DNA of 64,000 nucleotides. Origin: Temperatibacter sp965603205. GTDB lineage: Bacteria; Pseudomonadota; Alphaproteobacteria; Sphingomonadales; Kordiimonadaceae. The position numbers and the translations under genes are program-made. Positions within the stretch are counted from its first letter, which is position 1. The number at the start of each line of letters is the position of its first letter. The DNA lies in contig CBFDCC010000004.1 in the NCBI GenBank assembly GCA_965603205.1, positions 124,001-188,000 on the forward strand, in the 5' to 3' direction. Below are positions 1 through 9,380 of the stretch, piece by piece. The notes under the pieces are model-generated. The model was given only the letters and a program-made list of their open reading frames with translations. It was not told the origin of the DNA and did not search any database.

Positions 1-1361
1 TAGAAAGCAGCCTCTGGAAGGTGATCATACTCACCAGCCACAATCGCTTTAAAGCCTGAAACAGTGTCTTCAAGTGCTACGAACTCACCAGGTGTACCAG
101 TAAAGATTTCCGCAACGTGGAAAGGCTGTGACAAGAATTTTTCGATCTTACGAGCGCGTGCTACTACTAGCTTATCTTCTTCTGAAAGTTCGTCCATACC
201 AAGAATCGCAATGATATCTTGTAGTGACTTATATTTCTGAAGTAGTTCCTGAACAGAACGAGCAACTGAATAATGCTCATCACCAAGAACGCGTGGATCA
301 AGAATACGGCTTGTTGAATCCAATGGATCCACCGCAGGGTAAATACCCTTTTCCGCAATCGCACGGTTAAGAACTGTTGTCGCGTCCAAGTGAGCAAATG
401 ATGAAGCTGGCGCAGGGTCAGTCAAATCATCGGCAGGTACGTATACGGCCTGTACAGAAGTAATCGAACCCTTCTTAGTCGTTGTAATACGCTCCTGTAG
501 CGTACCCATATCAGTCGCTAGTGTTGGCTGGTAACCCACAGCAGATGGAATACGACCAAGTAGCGCTGACACCTCAGCACCCGCTTGTGTAAAGCGGAAG
601 ATGTTATCAACGAAGAATAGAACGTCTTGACCTTCTTGGTCACGGAAATACTCAGCCATTGTCAAACCAGACAAGGCAACACGAGCACGAGCGCCCGGAG
701 GTTCGTTCATCTGACCATAAACTAGAGCAGCTTTACTGTCGCCCTCTAGGTTAATAACGCCTGATTCAATCATTTCATGGTATAGATCGTTACCCTCACG
801 CGTACGCTCACCAACACCAGCAAATACTGAGAAACCACCATGGCCTTTAGCGATATTGTTAATAAGTTCCATAATGAGAACTGTTTTACCAACACCAGCA
901 CCACCGAACAAACCAATCTTACCACCTTTTGAGTAAGGCGCTAATAGATCAACAACCTTAATACCAGTTACAAGAATTTCTTGCTCTGTTGATTGCTCTG
1001 CAAACGCAGGTGCCTCAGCGTGAATTGGCATAACCTGTTTGTGACCAATTGGGCCACGCTCATCAATAGGCTCGCCGATCACATTCATGATACGACCCAG
1101 AACTTCTGGACCTACTGGTACAGAAATAGGGGCGCCAGTTGATGAAACGGGTTCACCACGTACGAGGCCTTCTGTACTGTCCATCGCGATTGTACGAACT
1201 GTGTTCTCGCCAAGGTGCTGCGCAACTTCTAGAACTAGGCGTTCGCCATTATTTTTAGTCTCAAGGGCCACCATGATTTCTGGTAATTCACTGTCGAACT
1301 TAACGTCGACAACGGCACCAATAACCTGGCTTATGCGGCCTGTACTTTTCGTGTTAGCCAT
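1..1361 (-). CDS. atpD: F1F0 ATP synthase subunit beta (partial, C-terminus beyond left edge)
   Basis: Catalytic beta subunit of the F1 sector, which makes ATP at the inner face of the cytoplasmic membrane. The frame is open from the ATG at 1361 to the window edge, giving about 453 residues; the family is usually 470-480, so only the last 20 or so residues are missing. The N-terminus reads MANTKSTGRISQVIGAVVDV, followed by the Walker A loop GGAGVGKT near residue 153 and the catalytic GERTREGND region. It lies 23 nt downstream of atpG and is last in the visible atpH-atpA-atpG-atpD run. Subunit epsilon (atpC) would be expected just outside the window. Identification is certain from direct translation. 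Confidence 0.98.
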   Translation of the reverse strand, partial: MANTKSTGRISQVIGAVVDVKFDSELPEIMVALETKNNGERLVLEVAQHLGENTVRTIAMDSTEGLVRGEPVSSTGAPISVPVGPEVLGRIMNVIGEPIDERGPIGHKQVMPIHAEAPAFAEQSTEQEILVTGIKVVDLLAPYSKGGKIGLFGGAGVGKTVLIMELINNIAKGHGGFSVFAGVGERTREGNDLYHEMIESGVINLEGDSKAALVYGQMNEPPGARARVALSGLTMAEYFRDQEGQDVLFFVDNIFRFTQAGAEVSALLGRIPSAVGYQPTLATDMGTLQERITTTKKGSITSVQAVYVPADDLTDPAPASSFAHLDATTVLNRAIAEKGIYPAVDPLDSTSRILDPRVLGDEHYSVARSVQELLQKYKSLQDIIAILGMDELSEEDKLVVARARKIEKFLSQPFHVAEIFTGTPGEFVALEDTVSGFKAIVAGEYDHLPEAAF

Positions 1362-1384
1362 TTGCTACACTCCTTAGTGGTCTT

Positions 1385-2278
1385 TTAAAGCGCTTCAGCG
1401 CCTGAAATAATTTCAATCAATTCACTGGTAATTGCAGCTTGACGTGTACGGTTATACACCAACGTCAATTTGTCTATCATTTCACCAGCGTTACGCGTTG
1501 CATTGTCCATCGCAGTCATACTTGCACCCTGCTCGGAAGCAGCATTTTCAAGTAAGCCACGGTAGATTTGCACCGCTACATTTCTTGGTAACAGATCTTC
1601 AAGAATTTCTGCTTCGCTTGGTTCATAGTCATAAACTGCACCACCCAGTTCGTCAGCGACTTCAACATCGTTGGCAACTTCTGGCATAGGCGCCGGAATA
1701 AGCTGTTGCTTGGTAGGTAATTGTACAAGTGCAGACTGGAACTTTGCATAGAAAAGCGTTGCAACATCAAACTCACCACGTTCAAACATAGCAAGTATTT
1801 CAGCGGCGATTGGCTGGGCATCGCCAAAACCAATACGCTTAACTGCAGCCAAATCTTTTAGACCGATGATTTTATCACCATAGTCACGGCGAAGAAGAGT
1901 ATTACCCTTTTTACCGATACATAGGATCTTAACCGTTTTACCCGCTTTGATAAGATTATCAATATGTACGCGAGCAGCCTTGACGATGTTAGCATTGAAG
2001 GCACCACAGAGACCACGCTCTGAGGAACCAACAACTACTAATTCTACGTCATCTTTGCCTGTACCAACGAGTAGTGGCGAAGCGCCCGGTTGACCAGCAA
2101 CTGCTTGGCCAAGACCGGTGAGCACTTTTTCCATCCGCTCTGCGTACGGCCGTGCAGCTTCTGCTGCCTCTTGCGCACGACGAAGCTTTGACGCAGCAAC
2201 CATCTTCTTCGCAGAAGTGATCTTTTGCGTGGACTTAACGGAATTGATCCGGATTTTAAGGTCTTTAAGGCTAGCCAT
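1385..2278 (-). CDS. atpG: F1F0 ATP synthase subunit gamma
   Basis: Central rotor shaft of F1. The 297-residue product begins MASLKDLKIRINSVKSTQKI, the classic gamma N-terminal helix, and ends with the matching C-terminal coiled-coil helix (TRQAAITSELIEIISGAEAL). Length is close to the family norm of about 290. A GGAAAGGG-type ribosome binding site precedes the ATG. It sits between atpA (30 nt upstream) and atpD (23 nt downstream) in one transcription unit. Confidence 0.98.
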   Translation of the reverse strand: MASLKDLKIRINSVKSTQKITSAKKMVAASKLRRAQEAAEAARPYAERMEKVLTGLGQAVAGQPGASPLLVGTGKDDVELVVVGSSERGLCGAFNANIVKAARVHIDNLIKAGKTVKILCIGKKGNTLLRRDYGDKIIGLKDLAAVKRIGFGDAQPIAAEILAMFERGEFDVATLFYAKFQSALVQLPTKQQLIPAPMPEVANDVEVADELGGAVYDYEPSEAEILEDLLPRNVAVQIYRGLLENAASEQGASMTAMDNATRNAGEMIDKLTLVYNRTRQAAITSELIEIISGAEAL

Positions 2279-2308
2279 ATTATGACCCTTTCCCTATCCG
2301 ATCACGGA

Positions 2309-3841
2309 TTAACTGAATGACTTAGCAAAGTCGCCCATAATGGAGTTCAGTTTTTCCTCAGTTTCGCCAGACAGTTTCTTCTCAGATGCAATAGTCTTAA
2401 GCACATCAGCGTGCTTAGCGCGCATCTCAGCAAGAAGCTGCTCTTCAAAACGGTTCACATCACCAACAGCAATGCCGTCTAAGAAGCCTTTAACACCAGA
2501 GAAGATTGCAACAACCTGCTCTTCAATTGTTAGTGGGCTATACTGAGCTTGCTTTAGAAGCTCTGTAAGACGGGCACCACGATTAAGAAGCTGCTGAGTT
2601 GAGGCATCAAGGTCTGAGCCAAACTGTGCAAATGCTTCCATCTCACGGTACTGTGCTAGTTCTAGTTTAATAGTACCAGCAACCTGTTTCATCGCTTTAA
2701 TCTGAGCTGCCGAACCCACACGAGATACCGATAGACCAACGTTAATCGCTGGACGAATACCTTTGTAGAACAATTCAGTTTCAAGGAAAATCTGACCATC
2801 CGTAATCGAAATCACGTTAGTTGGGATATATGCAGATACGTCACCAGCTTGTGTTTCAATAATGGGAAGAGCTGTTAATGAACCACCGCCATTAGCATCA
2901 GACATCTTCGCAGCACGTTCTAGTAGACGTGAGTGAAGATAGAATACATCACCAGGATAGGCTTCACGTCCAGGAGGACGACGAAGAAGAAGTGACATCT
3001 GACGATAAGCAACAGCTTGCTTTGATAGATCATCATGAACGATCACAGCATGCATGCCGCCATCACGGAAGAATTCACCCATTGCAGTACCAGTGTATGG
3101 TGCAAGGAACTGAAGTGGTGCAGGCTCAGACGCTGTCGCAGCGACAACGATTGAATACTCAAGAGCACCAGTTTCTTCTAACGCTTTAACGATCTGCGCA
3201 ACAGTTGAACGCTTTTGACCAACAGCAACATAAATACAGAACAATTTGCCCTTATCATCAACCGCAGCGTCGTTAGTGACTTTTTGGTTAATGAATGTAT
3301 CAATAGCTACAGCAGTTTTACCAGTTTGGCGATCGCCAATGATAAGCTCACGCTGGCCACGACCAACTGGTACAAGTGCATCAACGGCCTTAAGGCCAGA
3401 CTGCATAGGCTCACTCACGCCTTGACGTGGGATAATGCCTGGTGCTTTCACTTCTACACGCTGACGTGTAACGTCTTTTAATGGGCCTTTGCCGTCGATT
3501 GGGTTACCAAGTGCGTCAACAACGCGACCTAGCAGACCTTTACCAACAGGCACATCCACAATAGTACCAGTACGTTTAACAGTGTCACCCTCTTTGATGC
3601 CACGGTCAGAACCAAAAATAACGACACCAACGTTGTCGCTCTCTAGGTTCAAAGCCATACCTTGAATACCACCAGGGAATTCAACCATTTCACCAGCCTG
3701 AACATTGTCTAGGCCGTAAACACGTGCAATACCATCACCAACTGATAATACTGTACCAACTTCTGATACCTCTGCTTCGTTACCGAAACCAGCTATCTGA
3801 TCCTTAAGGACCTTTGAAATTTCCGCCGCACGGATATCCAT
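2309..3841 (-). CDS. atpA: F1F0 ATP synthase subunit alpha
   Basis: Non-catalytic nucleotide-binding subunit of F1. The 510-residue product starts MDIRAAEISKVLKDQIAGFG and carries the P-loop GDRQTGKT at residues 169-176. The C-terminal helical domain is complete. Its start codon lies one base after the atpH stop codon, so translation is probably coupled. Length and motif order are normal for alphaproteobacteria. Confidence 0.98.
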   Translation of the reverse strand: MDIRAAEISKVLKDQIAGFGNEAEVSEVGTVLSVGDGIARVYGLDNVQAGEMVEFPGGIQGMALNLESDNVGVVIFGSDRGIKEGDTVKRTGTIVDVPVGKGLLGRVVDALGNPIDGKGPLKDVTRQRVEVKAPGIIPRQGVSEPMQSGLKAVDALVPVGRGQRELIIGDRQTGKTAVAIDTFINQKVTNDAAVDDKGKLFCIYVAVGQKRSTVAQIVKALEETGALEYSIVVAATASEPAPLQFLAPYTGTAMGEFFRDGGMHAVIVHDDLSKQAVAYRQMSLLLRRPPGREAYPGDVFYLHSRLLERAAKMSDANGGGSLTALPIIETQAGDVSAYIPTNVISITDGQIFLETELFYKGIRPAINVGLSVSRVGSAAQIKAMKQVAGTIKLELAQYREMEAFAQFGSDLDASTQQLLNRGARLTELLKQAQYSPLTIEEQVVAIFSGVKGFLDGIAVGDVNRFEEQLLAEMRAKHADVLKTIASEKKLSGETEEKLNSIMGDFAKSFS

Positions 3842-3842
3842 A

Positions 3843-4403
3843 TTACTGAACCCCTTTCATAGCGACCCTAAGGTTATCGAGTTTAGTCTTAATAGAACTA
3901 TCGATCATACGAGAGCCTACCTTAACCACTAATCCGCCGAGCAGGCTTTCATCAACACTAGCGTTGATGGTTACGTCCTGTCCGACAGCATTCTTTAATT
4001 GTTTTGTTAGCTCTTTTAGCTGTGTCGCTGTCAATTCATCGGCGCTAACAACATCGGCAGATACTTCGCCGCGTTGATCAGATACCAGCTTATCAAAATC
4101 ACGAATGGTCTTAGAGAGCACATTCAGACGACGATTAGTGGCAAGAACACCTAAAAATTTGGCTGTAATATCAGAAAGACCAACGGCCACTGCTACAGCA
4201 GCAACGCCAGATATCTGGTCACCACTACTATAAAGCGGGCTTGAGACAAGATCTTTAAAATCAGCACTATCTTTGATCAGAGACTTCAGCTTGGATACAT
4301 CGGCTTCCGCAACGTCTAACGATTTTGTCTCAACGGCGAGATCAAAAAACGCTAGGGCGTAACGGCCCGAAATTCCTGAGACTATGGCTTTTTGAGATGC
4401 CAC
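3843..4403 (-). CDS. atpH: F1F0 ATP synthase subunit delta
   Basis: Stator subunit (OSCP-like) that joins F1 to the peripheral stalk. I place the start at a GTG at 4403 (VASQKAIVSGISGRYALAFF), which has AAGGA about 8 nt upstream and gives 186 residues, the normal family length. A longer in-frame extension to an ATG at 4526 lacks similarity to the family and would add 41 unlikely residues. The typical SGRYALAFFDLA helix and the C-terminal GGLVVKVGSRMIDSSIKTKL motif are both present. First gene of the operon as seen here; alphaproteobacteria usually keep the F0 genes elsewhere. Confidence 0.93.
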   Translation of the reverse strand: MASQKAIVSGISGRYALAFFDLAVETKSLDVAEADVSKLKSLIKDSADFKDLVSSPLYSSGDQISGVAAVAVAVGLSDITAKFLGVLATNRRLNVLSKTIRDFDKLVSDQRGEVSADVVSADELTATQLKELTKQLKNAVGQDVTINASVDESLLGGLVVKVGSRMIDSSIKTKLDNLRVAMKGVQ

Positions 4404-4703
4404 GCTGATAATCCTTTTTATGTAACCAGATGATTTTTGGCTCCACTGCAATGCAGTATCACCGTAATCTGTTAGCACAATATATGAGTCGGTCAATAGC
4501 TGCCCGCTCACGCTCAAAAAAAACACCGTAAACTTAAGGACTTACATCAATGTAGATCACTTACGCTCAAGCTACGGTTCTCCTAAGCGCAGGGCTGATC
4601 TAGCACAGGCTTTTAGCATGCGCAAGAGGGTATAGACGGAATCTTGACTGAAACTGAAATCTTTTCGAAATCAGAGCATTCAAGTCATAAATATTTTGAT
4701 GAA
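4404..4703. other. Intergenic region upstream of the atp operon
   Basis: About 300 bases between the atpH start and the nitroreductase stop. It must hold the promoter of the minus-strand atp genes, but I see no convincing -35/-10 pair, and no structured RNA or credible small gene. A frame extending atpH upstream through part of it is rejected as coding because the ribosome binding site and family length favour the GTG at 4403. Confidence 0.5.
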
Positions 4704-5372
4704 TCATTCAACAAAATTTACCCAATCATCGGCGCTGTGGCGGTCAATGATTAAATCATTAACAGGCGCATTTTGATCCCTGTAGCCTATCGCCATACCG
4801 CAGACGAGCATTAGATCATCATCCGCGCCAACAAAGTCGCCAACAAGGCCTGGATATAAGCACCATGCACCCTGCGCGCAACTATCTAGCCCCGCTTCTC
4901 GCAGTAGCAACATAATGGTTTGTAACATCATGCCCATATCTGCCCATTGAATTTGTTCCATCTGCTTATCAATATAAAACATGCATGCCGCTGGCGCGCC
5001 AAAGAAATCAAAATTTTTGATGAATTGCTCTAAGCGTTTCTCGCGCTCACCACGTTTAATATCTAACGCCGCGTATAAATCCATCCCACATTTATAGCGG
5101 TTGCTACGATAAGGCTCTTTTAATTTATCTGGATATGCAAGATGTGCGGGCCTCTCTTTATAACTCGGATCTGATATCTTTGCATGCATCAACATCTTAA
5201 ATCGCTGCATAGGCTCACCGTTTAGCGCAAAGGCACGCCATGGCTGGAGATTACCACCCGATGGCGTGCGACTAGCCTTGGCTAGCACCTCGCGCAATAT
5301 CTCATTACTCACAGGTTTATCTGAAAAAGCGCGAACAGACATACGGCTTTCAACAGCCTCAGAAACTTTCAT
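4704..5372 (-). CDS. Nitroreductase family flavoprotein
   Basis: FMN-dependent NAD(P)H oxidoreductase of the nitroreductase fold, 222 residues. The N-terminus has the family signature around SRMSVRAFSDKPV followed by ASRTPSGGNLQPWR, which binds FMN, and the C-terminal half has the DMGMMLQTIMLLLREAGLDS helix. An upstream ATG two codons earlier abuts the AAGGA site and is too close; the ATG at 5372 has a 7-nt spacing. It lies 30 nt after priA and may be co-transcribed. Substrate cannot be told from the sequence; nitroaromatic or quinone reduction is the family-level guess. Confidence 0.9.
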   Translation of the reverse strand: MKVSEAVESRMSVRAFSDKPVSNEILREVLAKASRTPSGGNLQPWRAFALNGEPMQRFKMLMHAKISDPSYKERPAHLAYPDKLKEPYRSNRYKCGMDLYAALDIKRGEREKRLEQFIKNFDFFGAPAACMFYIDKQMEQIQWADMGMMLQTIMLLLREAGLDSCAQGAWCLYPGLVGDFVGADDDLMLVCGMAIGYRDQNAPVNDLIIDRHSADDWVNFVE

Positions 5373-5402
5373 ATACATATCCTTAAATAATGACCTTAAA
5401 TC

Positions 5403-7643
5403 TTATGTGAAGCTATAGGGGTCCACATCTACTTTTATCTTTGCGTCTTTAGTATGGCCTGCACGCGCCAGCCAATCACGCACCACCGATTGCACAGGCA
5501 CATCCTTGCGCGCGTGAAATAACATACGGTAGCGGTGCTGGCTTTTGATACGTGCGAGCGGCGCTGGCGCTGGGCCTAACACTTCCATGCCATCGCCGCG
5601 CGGGGCCGTTGCCGCAAGCTTACGCCCCGCCGTCGCCACCGCCTGTAAATCATTGCCTGTGATAATAAGCGCAACAAGTTTGCCAAAAGGCGGCATAGAA
5701 AAACGCTTACGCACATCCATCTCAGCCTCCATAAAGGCTTCGCCGTTACCGCTGAGTAGCGCCTTAACCACAGGATGCTCTGGTTCATAGCTTTGTAAAT
5801 AGACCTGACCTGGCAAATCTTCACGACCCGCACGGCCCGCCACCTGCATTAATTGCTGATAGGTACGCTCGCCCGCGCGCATATCACCACCGCGCAAGCC
5901 CAGATCGGCGTCCACAACCCCAACAAGTGTTATCTTTGGAAAGTGATAGCCCTTAGTCACAACCTGCGTGCCGATAATAATATCAACGTCGCCTGATGAT
6001 ATCTGGGCCACCATAGCCGCCGTCTTGTCGGGACTGGTCATCGTGTCACTCGTCATCATGGCAACGCGCGCACTTGGAAAACGCTTAATAACCTCTTCGG
6101 TTAATCGCTCCACACCGGGGCCGCACGCCACCATACTATCCTCATTCTCACAGGATGGACAAACATCTGGGATAGGCGCATCATAACCACAGTGGTGACA
6201 TTGGACATTGCGCTTGTAACGATGCTCCACTAGCCAAGCCGTACAATTGGGGCATTCAAGACGGTGTCCACAAGTGCGGCATAATGTCAGCGGCGCATAG
6301 CCTCTACGATTTAGAAATAATATTACCTGCTCACCGCGCCCTAATGTCTTATCCATTTGCACAGCGAGCGCTGGACTAATCCATTCACCACTGGCGGGCG
6401 GATTAATACGCATATCAACAGCGTGCATGGTAGGAAGTTGCGCGCCACCATGACGCTCACGTAATTTCAAATGTGTGTATTTTTCCGCTTGGCCATTGAC
6501 CATGGATTCCATAGACGGCGTAGCGGACGCCAGCACAATAGGGCATTCAGCGTAATAGGCACGCAGCACCGCCATATCGCGGGCATGATACAGGACACCT
6601 TCTTCTTGCTTAAAGGATTGATCATGTTCCTCATCCACAACAATGAATTTTAGATTTTTAAAGGGCAAAAACAGAGCTGAACGCGCACCAACAACCACTC
6701 GGGCCTGCCCTTTCGCTACGGCGTGCCATGCCCTGCGGCGCTCTGCTTGGCCCACATCAGAGTGCCAAACAACTGGCGCAACACCGAAACGATCTTCAAA
6801 GCGGGATAACCACTGGCTGGTGAGCGCAATTTCAGGCAAAAGCACAGCAACTTGCGCGCCCTCGCATTTTAAGGCTTCTATCATGCCTTCGAAATAAACC
6901 TCGGTCTTACCCGACCCTGTAACGCCGTCCAATAAGAAAGGACTGTATCCACCCTTTGAGATAGCGCCCACAATCTCACCAACAGCCCCGTCTTGTTCTT
7001 CAGACAACACGGGGCCTTCTGTATCAATATGCGGAACATCATAGGGTGCGTCTACGCTTAGCTCAACACCAGCGAGAACGCCTTGCTTTAGCAGCGTACG
7101 CACAACGGCGTCAGATACACCAGCCTCTGATGCCACCTCCGACACAGGTCTGGGCGATCCATCAGCTAGCACATCTAATACTGCAAGCCGCGCTGGTGTC
7201 ATGCGCGCAGGTTCTTCATCCGTTTTTGCCACATGTAATTTTGTTGGTACTTTGCTGAATATACCCGGTGCCGTCATACACATTTTCATCACCACACCAC
7301 GGTGGGTTAATGTATAGGCAGCAACCCAAGAAATAAATTTAATCAGATCCATCGACATAGGCGGCACATCAAGTATGCGGGATATTGGTTTAAGCTTACG
7401 GTAGGCAATGACCTTACCCCCCTCATCAGGCTTATGCCACACCACGCCGATCACCAGACGCCCTGATAGTGGCACTTCAACAAATGACCCTACAGCGGGA
7501 CAATCGGTCCCGTCATTCAATGCGTAATCCAAAACACCCTTTAGCGGCAAAGGCAACATAACAGGTAGGCGCAGACTCCCATCTACACTGGCGTCTACAC
7601 TGCTTATTTCACTCTCGCCAAATAATGTTTTTTGCCCTGTCAT
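5403..7643 (-). CDS. priA: Primosomal replication protein N' (PriA helicase)
   Basis: Superfamily 2 3'-5' DNA helicase that restarts stalled replication forks. The 746-residue product has the N-terminal 3'BD-like domain, a winged-helix stretch near residues 145-200, Walker A GVTGSGKT at 240-247, the DEEH box at 337-340, and eight zinc-binding cysteines in four pairs at about 455/458, 464/467, 482/485 and 495/498. The C-terminal helicase motifs (GTQVVTKGYHFP, QVAGRAGR) are intact. It is divergent from the marR operon. Confidence 0.97.
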   Translation of the reverse strand: MTGQKTLFGESEISSVDASVDGSLRLPVMLPLPLKGVLDYALNDGTDCPAVGSFVEVPLSGRLVIGVVWHKPDEGGKVIAYRKLKPISRILDVPPMSMDLIKFISWVAAYTLTHRGVVMKMCMTAPGIFSKVPTKLHVAKTDEEPARMTPARLAVLDVLADGSPRPVSEVASEAGVSDAVVRTLLKQGVLAGVELSVDAPYDVPHIDTEGPVLSEEQDGAVGEIVGAISKGGYSPFLLDGVTGSGKTEVYFEGMIEALKCEGAQVAVLLPEIALTSQWLSRFEDRFGVAPVVWHSDVGQAERRRAWHAVAKGQARVVVGARSALFLPFKNLKFIVVDEEHDQSFKQEEGVLYHARDMAVLRAYYAECPIVLASATPSMESMVNGQAEKYTHLKLRERHGGAQLPTMHAVDMRINPPASGEWISPALAVQMDKTLGRGEQVILFLNRRGYAPLTLCRTCGHRLECPNCTAWLVEHRYKRNVQCHHCGYDAPIPDVCPSCENEDSMVACGPGVERLTEEVIKRFPSARVAMMTSDTMTSPDKTAAMVAQISSGDVDIIIGTQVVTKGYHFPKITLVGVVDADLGLRGGDMRAGERTYQQLMQVAGRAGREDLPGQVYLQSYEPEHPVVKALLSGNGEAFMEAEMDVRKRFSMPPFGKLVALIITGNDLQAVATAGRKLAATAPRGDGMEVLGPAPAPLARIKSQHRYRMLFHARKDVPVQSVVRDWLARAGHTKDAKIKVDVDPYSFT

Positions 7644-7796
7644 ATATTTTACTTAACCGCTTCCTATTCCTCAACAACGCCCATCATGACCCCGTCGGGC
7701 GATAGGCAGCAATATATTAATCTATAGATGCCATCTAACTCTGCTTAGAACAAGCCGCGATAACCTCACAATCAAAATAATATACTTAGTGTCCCT

Positions 7797-7819
7797 TATA
7801 GTAAGGATTGCTTACTATA
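7797..7819 (+). promoter_or_regulatory. Perfect inverted repeat upstream of marR (probable operator)
   Basis: TATAGTAAG, five bases, then CTTACTATA: nine-base arms with no mismatch, 44 bases before the MarR start codon. MarR dimers usually bind such palindromes over their own promoters. The right arm contains TACTAT, which could be the -10 box, so binding would block transcription. The sequence is direct; the MarR-binding role is inference. Confidence 0.65.
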
Positions 7820-7862
7820 TTTATTCATGATAATAACAGGTAAATTTATAGAAAGATTATCA

Positions 7863-8330
7863 ATGCCTAAACCAACCCAAAACCGCCAAGCATGGTATTT
7901 ATTTGAAATAGGCTCAACGTTGCGGCAAGCCCGCAAACGCATCGCTGATCGCAAGGATGTGGCAGTGACTCAAGCCCAAGCCTCTGCCTTATTTGGCGTG
8001 CGACGTTTTGAGGGCATCACGCAAAGTGAGCTTGCTGATTTTCTCGATATTAAACCAATCACTCTTTGTCGCGTTCTGGATGGCTTAGAATCTATGGATT
8101 GTATAGAACGTCGAGCCGACCTCAAGGATCGCCGTAAAAAGCGACTATACCTAGCACCTAAATCTAATGAAAAAATTCAACATATTATAAAGACAATGGC
8201 TGCAATAGAAGCCGAGTTATTGACTGGCTTAACAGTTGATGAAGAACAAGAATTAAAGCGACTTCTGGCAAAGGCATCCAATGCCAATCAGAACAAAGCC
8301 TTCGATTTAAATATCCCTGTATCAGAGTAG
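7863..8330 (+). CDS. MarR family transcriptional regulator
   Basis: Winged helix-turn-helix regulator, 155 residues from the ATG at 7863 (MPKPTQNRQAWYLFEIGSTL). The wHTH region spans roughly residues 45-90 (ITQSELADFLDIKPITLCRV as recognition area, then the wing RRADLKDRRKKRLYL with the typical DRR motif). An upstream in-frame ATG at 7827 has no ribosome binding site. It is first in an operon with HlyD and MFS efflux genes and lies behind a perfect palindrome, so it probably represses the operon until a toxic compound binds it. Confidence 0.92.
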   Translation: MPKPTQNRQAWYLFEIGSTLRQARKRIADRKDVAVTQAQASALFGVRRFEGITQSELADFLDIKPITLCRVLDGLESMDCIERRADLKDRRKKRLYLAPKSNEKIQHIIKTMAAIEAELLTGLTVDEEQELKRLLAKASNANQNKAFDLNIPVSE

Positions 8331-8331
8331 A

Positions 8332-9378
8332 TTGAGAAAACCAGTGAAACGTAAAATTCAATATATATCAGTTCCTTTTATCATCATTTCCATCAGTCTA
8401 TTTTTCTATTTTTCTGGTGGGCGTTATATCACGAGTGAAAATGCCTATGTTAAAAATGGCATCTTGATGATTGCCCCCGACGCCTCTGGAAAAGTTAATG
8501 AACTTTTTGTTAAGCAAAATCAATATGTTGAAGCAGGTACATTATTGCTAACCATAGATAATGAATTAGAATTAGCCCGCATTGCCAAAGCCGAGGCTTC
8601 TATTGTAGCGCGCAAAAGCTTAGTGAAGTTTCATCATGCAAAATACCGTAAGGACCTTGCAACGATTGCAGAAAAAAAAGAAGAGTTAGCTTATGAGGAA
8701 AGAGAATTAGTCCGTTTCAACAAGCTTATTAAAACCAACAACACAACAACGGCCACATTAAACAAACATGAGCACCTTGTTGCTGCTGCGAAGGCTGAAA
8801 TTATCACCTTAAAAGAAGCGGCGGCAGAAACCTTGACTCTGCTGGGGGGCCATCCAAAGCTCGATCCTGTTCTGCACCCAATGGTGAAAGAGTTGCAGGC
8901 CGATTTAGATGCCGCTAAAATATTATTATCTCATAAGAAATTATATGCCGATACTGCGGGAACCATAACAAAAATTGATATCCATCTAGGTACTTATGTC
9001 GCACAAGGCAAGCCTATTTTTGGTATGTCAGTAGACAAAACACCGTGGATTGAGGCAAATCTTAAAGAAACATATTTGCACCGCCTTAGAATTGGCCAAA
9101 AGGTTCACATCAAGATTGACGGTTATCCAAATCATAACTTTGAAGGCAGTGTTGAGAGCATCAACCCAGCCGCAGGTGCTGAATTTGCCCTATTACCACC
9201 CCAAAATGCTACGGGTAACTGGATAAAGGTGACGCGCCGTATTCCTGTCCAGATAGCGTTCAAAAAATCTACCATGCTCAAAAAACTACGCGCAGGTATG
9301 AGCGTTGAAGTAAAAATTGATACAGGCAACAAGCGCACACTCACAACACTTCTAAACGACATGGCCTCCATCTTTTAA
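8332..9378 (+). CDS. HlyD/EmrA family membrane fusion protein
   Basis: Periplasmic adaptor of a multidrug efflux system, 348 residues. One membrane anchor near residues 10-27 is followed by the barrel-sandwich hybrid half-motif (NAYVKNGILMIAPDASGKV), a coiled-coil hairpin with Ala/Glu/Lys-rich helices at about 85-175, and the second lipoyl half (YADTAGTITKIDIHLGTYVA). The start is TTG at 8332, one base after the marR stop; an in-frame GTG at 8344 is an alternative. It would link the downstream EmrB-type transporter to an outer membrane channel, which is not encoded here. Confidence 0.9.
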   Translation: MRKPVKRKIQYISVPFIIISISLFFYFSGGRYITSENAYVKNGILMIAPDASGKVNELFVKQNQYVEAGTLLLTIDNELELARIAKAEASIVARKSLVKFHHAKYRKDLATIAEKKEELAYEERELVRFNKLIKTNNTTTATLNKHEHLVAAAKAEIITLKEAAAETLTLLGGHPKLDPVLHPMVKELQADLDAAKILLSHKKLYADTAGTITKIDIHLGTYVAQGKPIFGMSVDKTPWIEANLKETYLHRLRIGQKVHIKIDGYPNHNFEGSVESINPAAGAEFALLPPQNATGNWIKVTRRIPVQIAFKKSTMLKKLRAGMSVEVKIDTGNKRTLTTLLNDMASIF

Positions 9379-9380
9379 TT

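Noticed and set aside
4404..4526. Extended atpH start at 4526 (41 extra residues).
   Set aside because: No family similarity in the extension; the GTG at 4403 has AAGGA in the right place and gives normal length.
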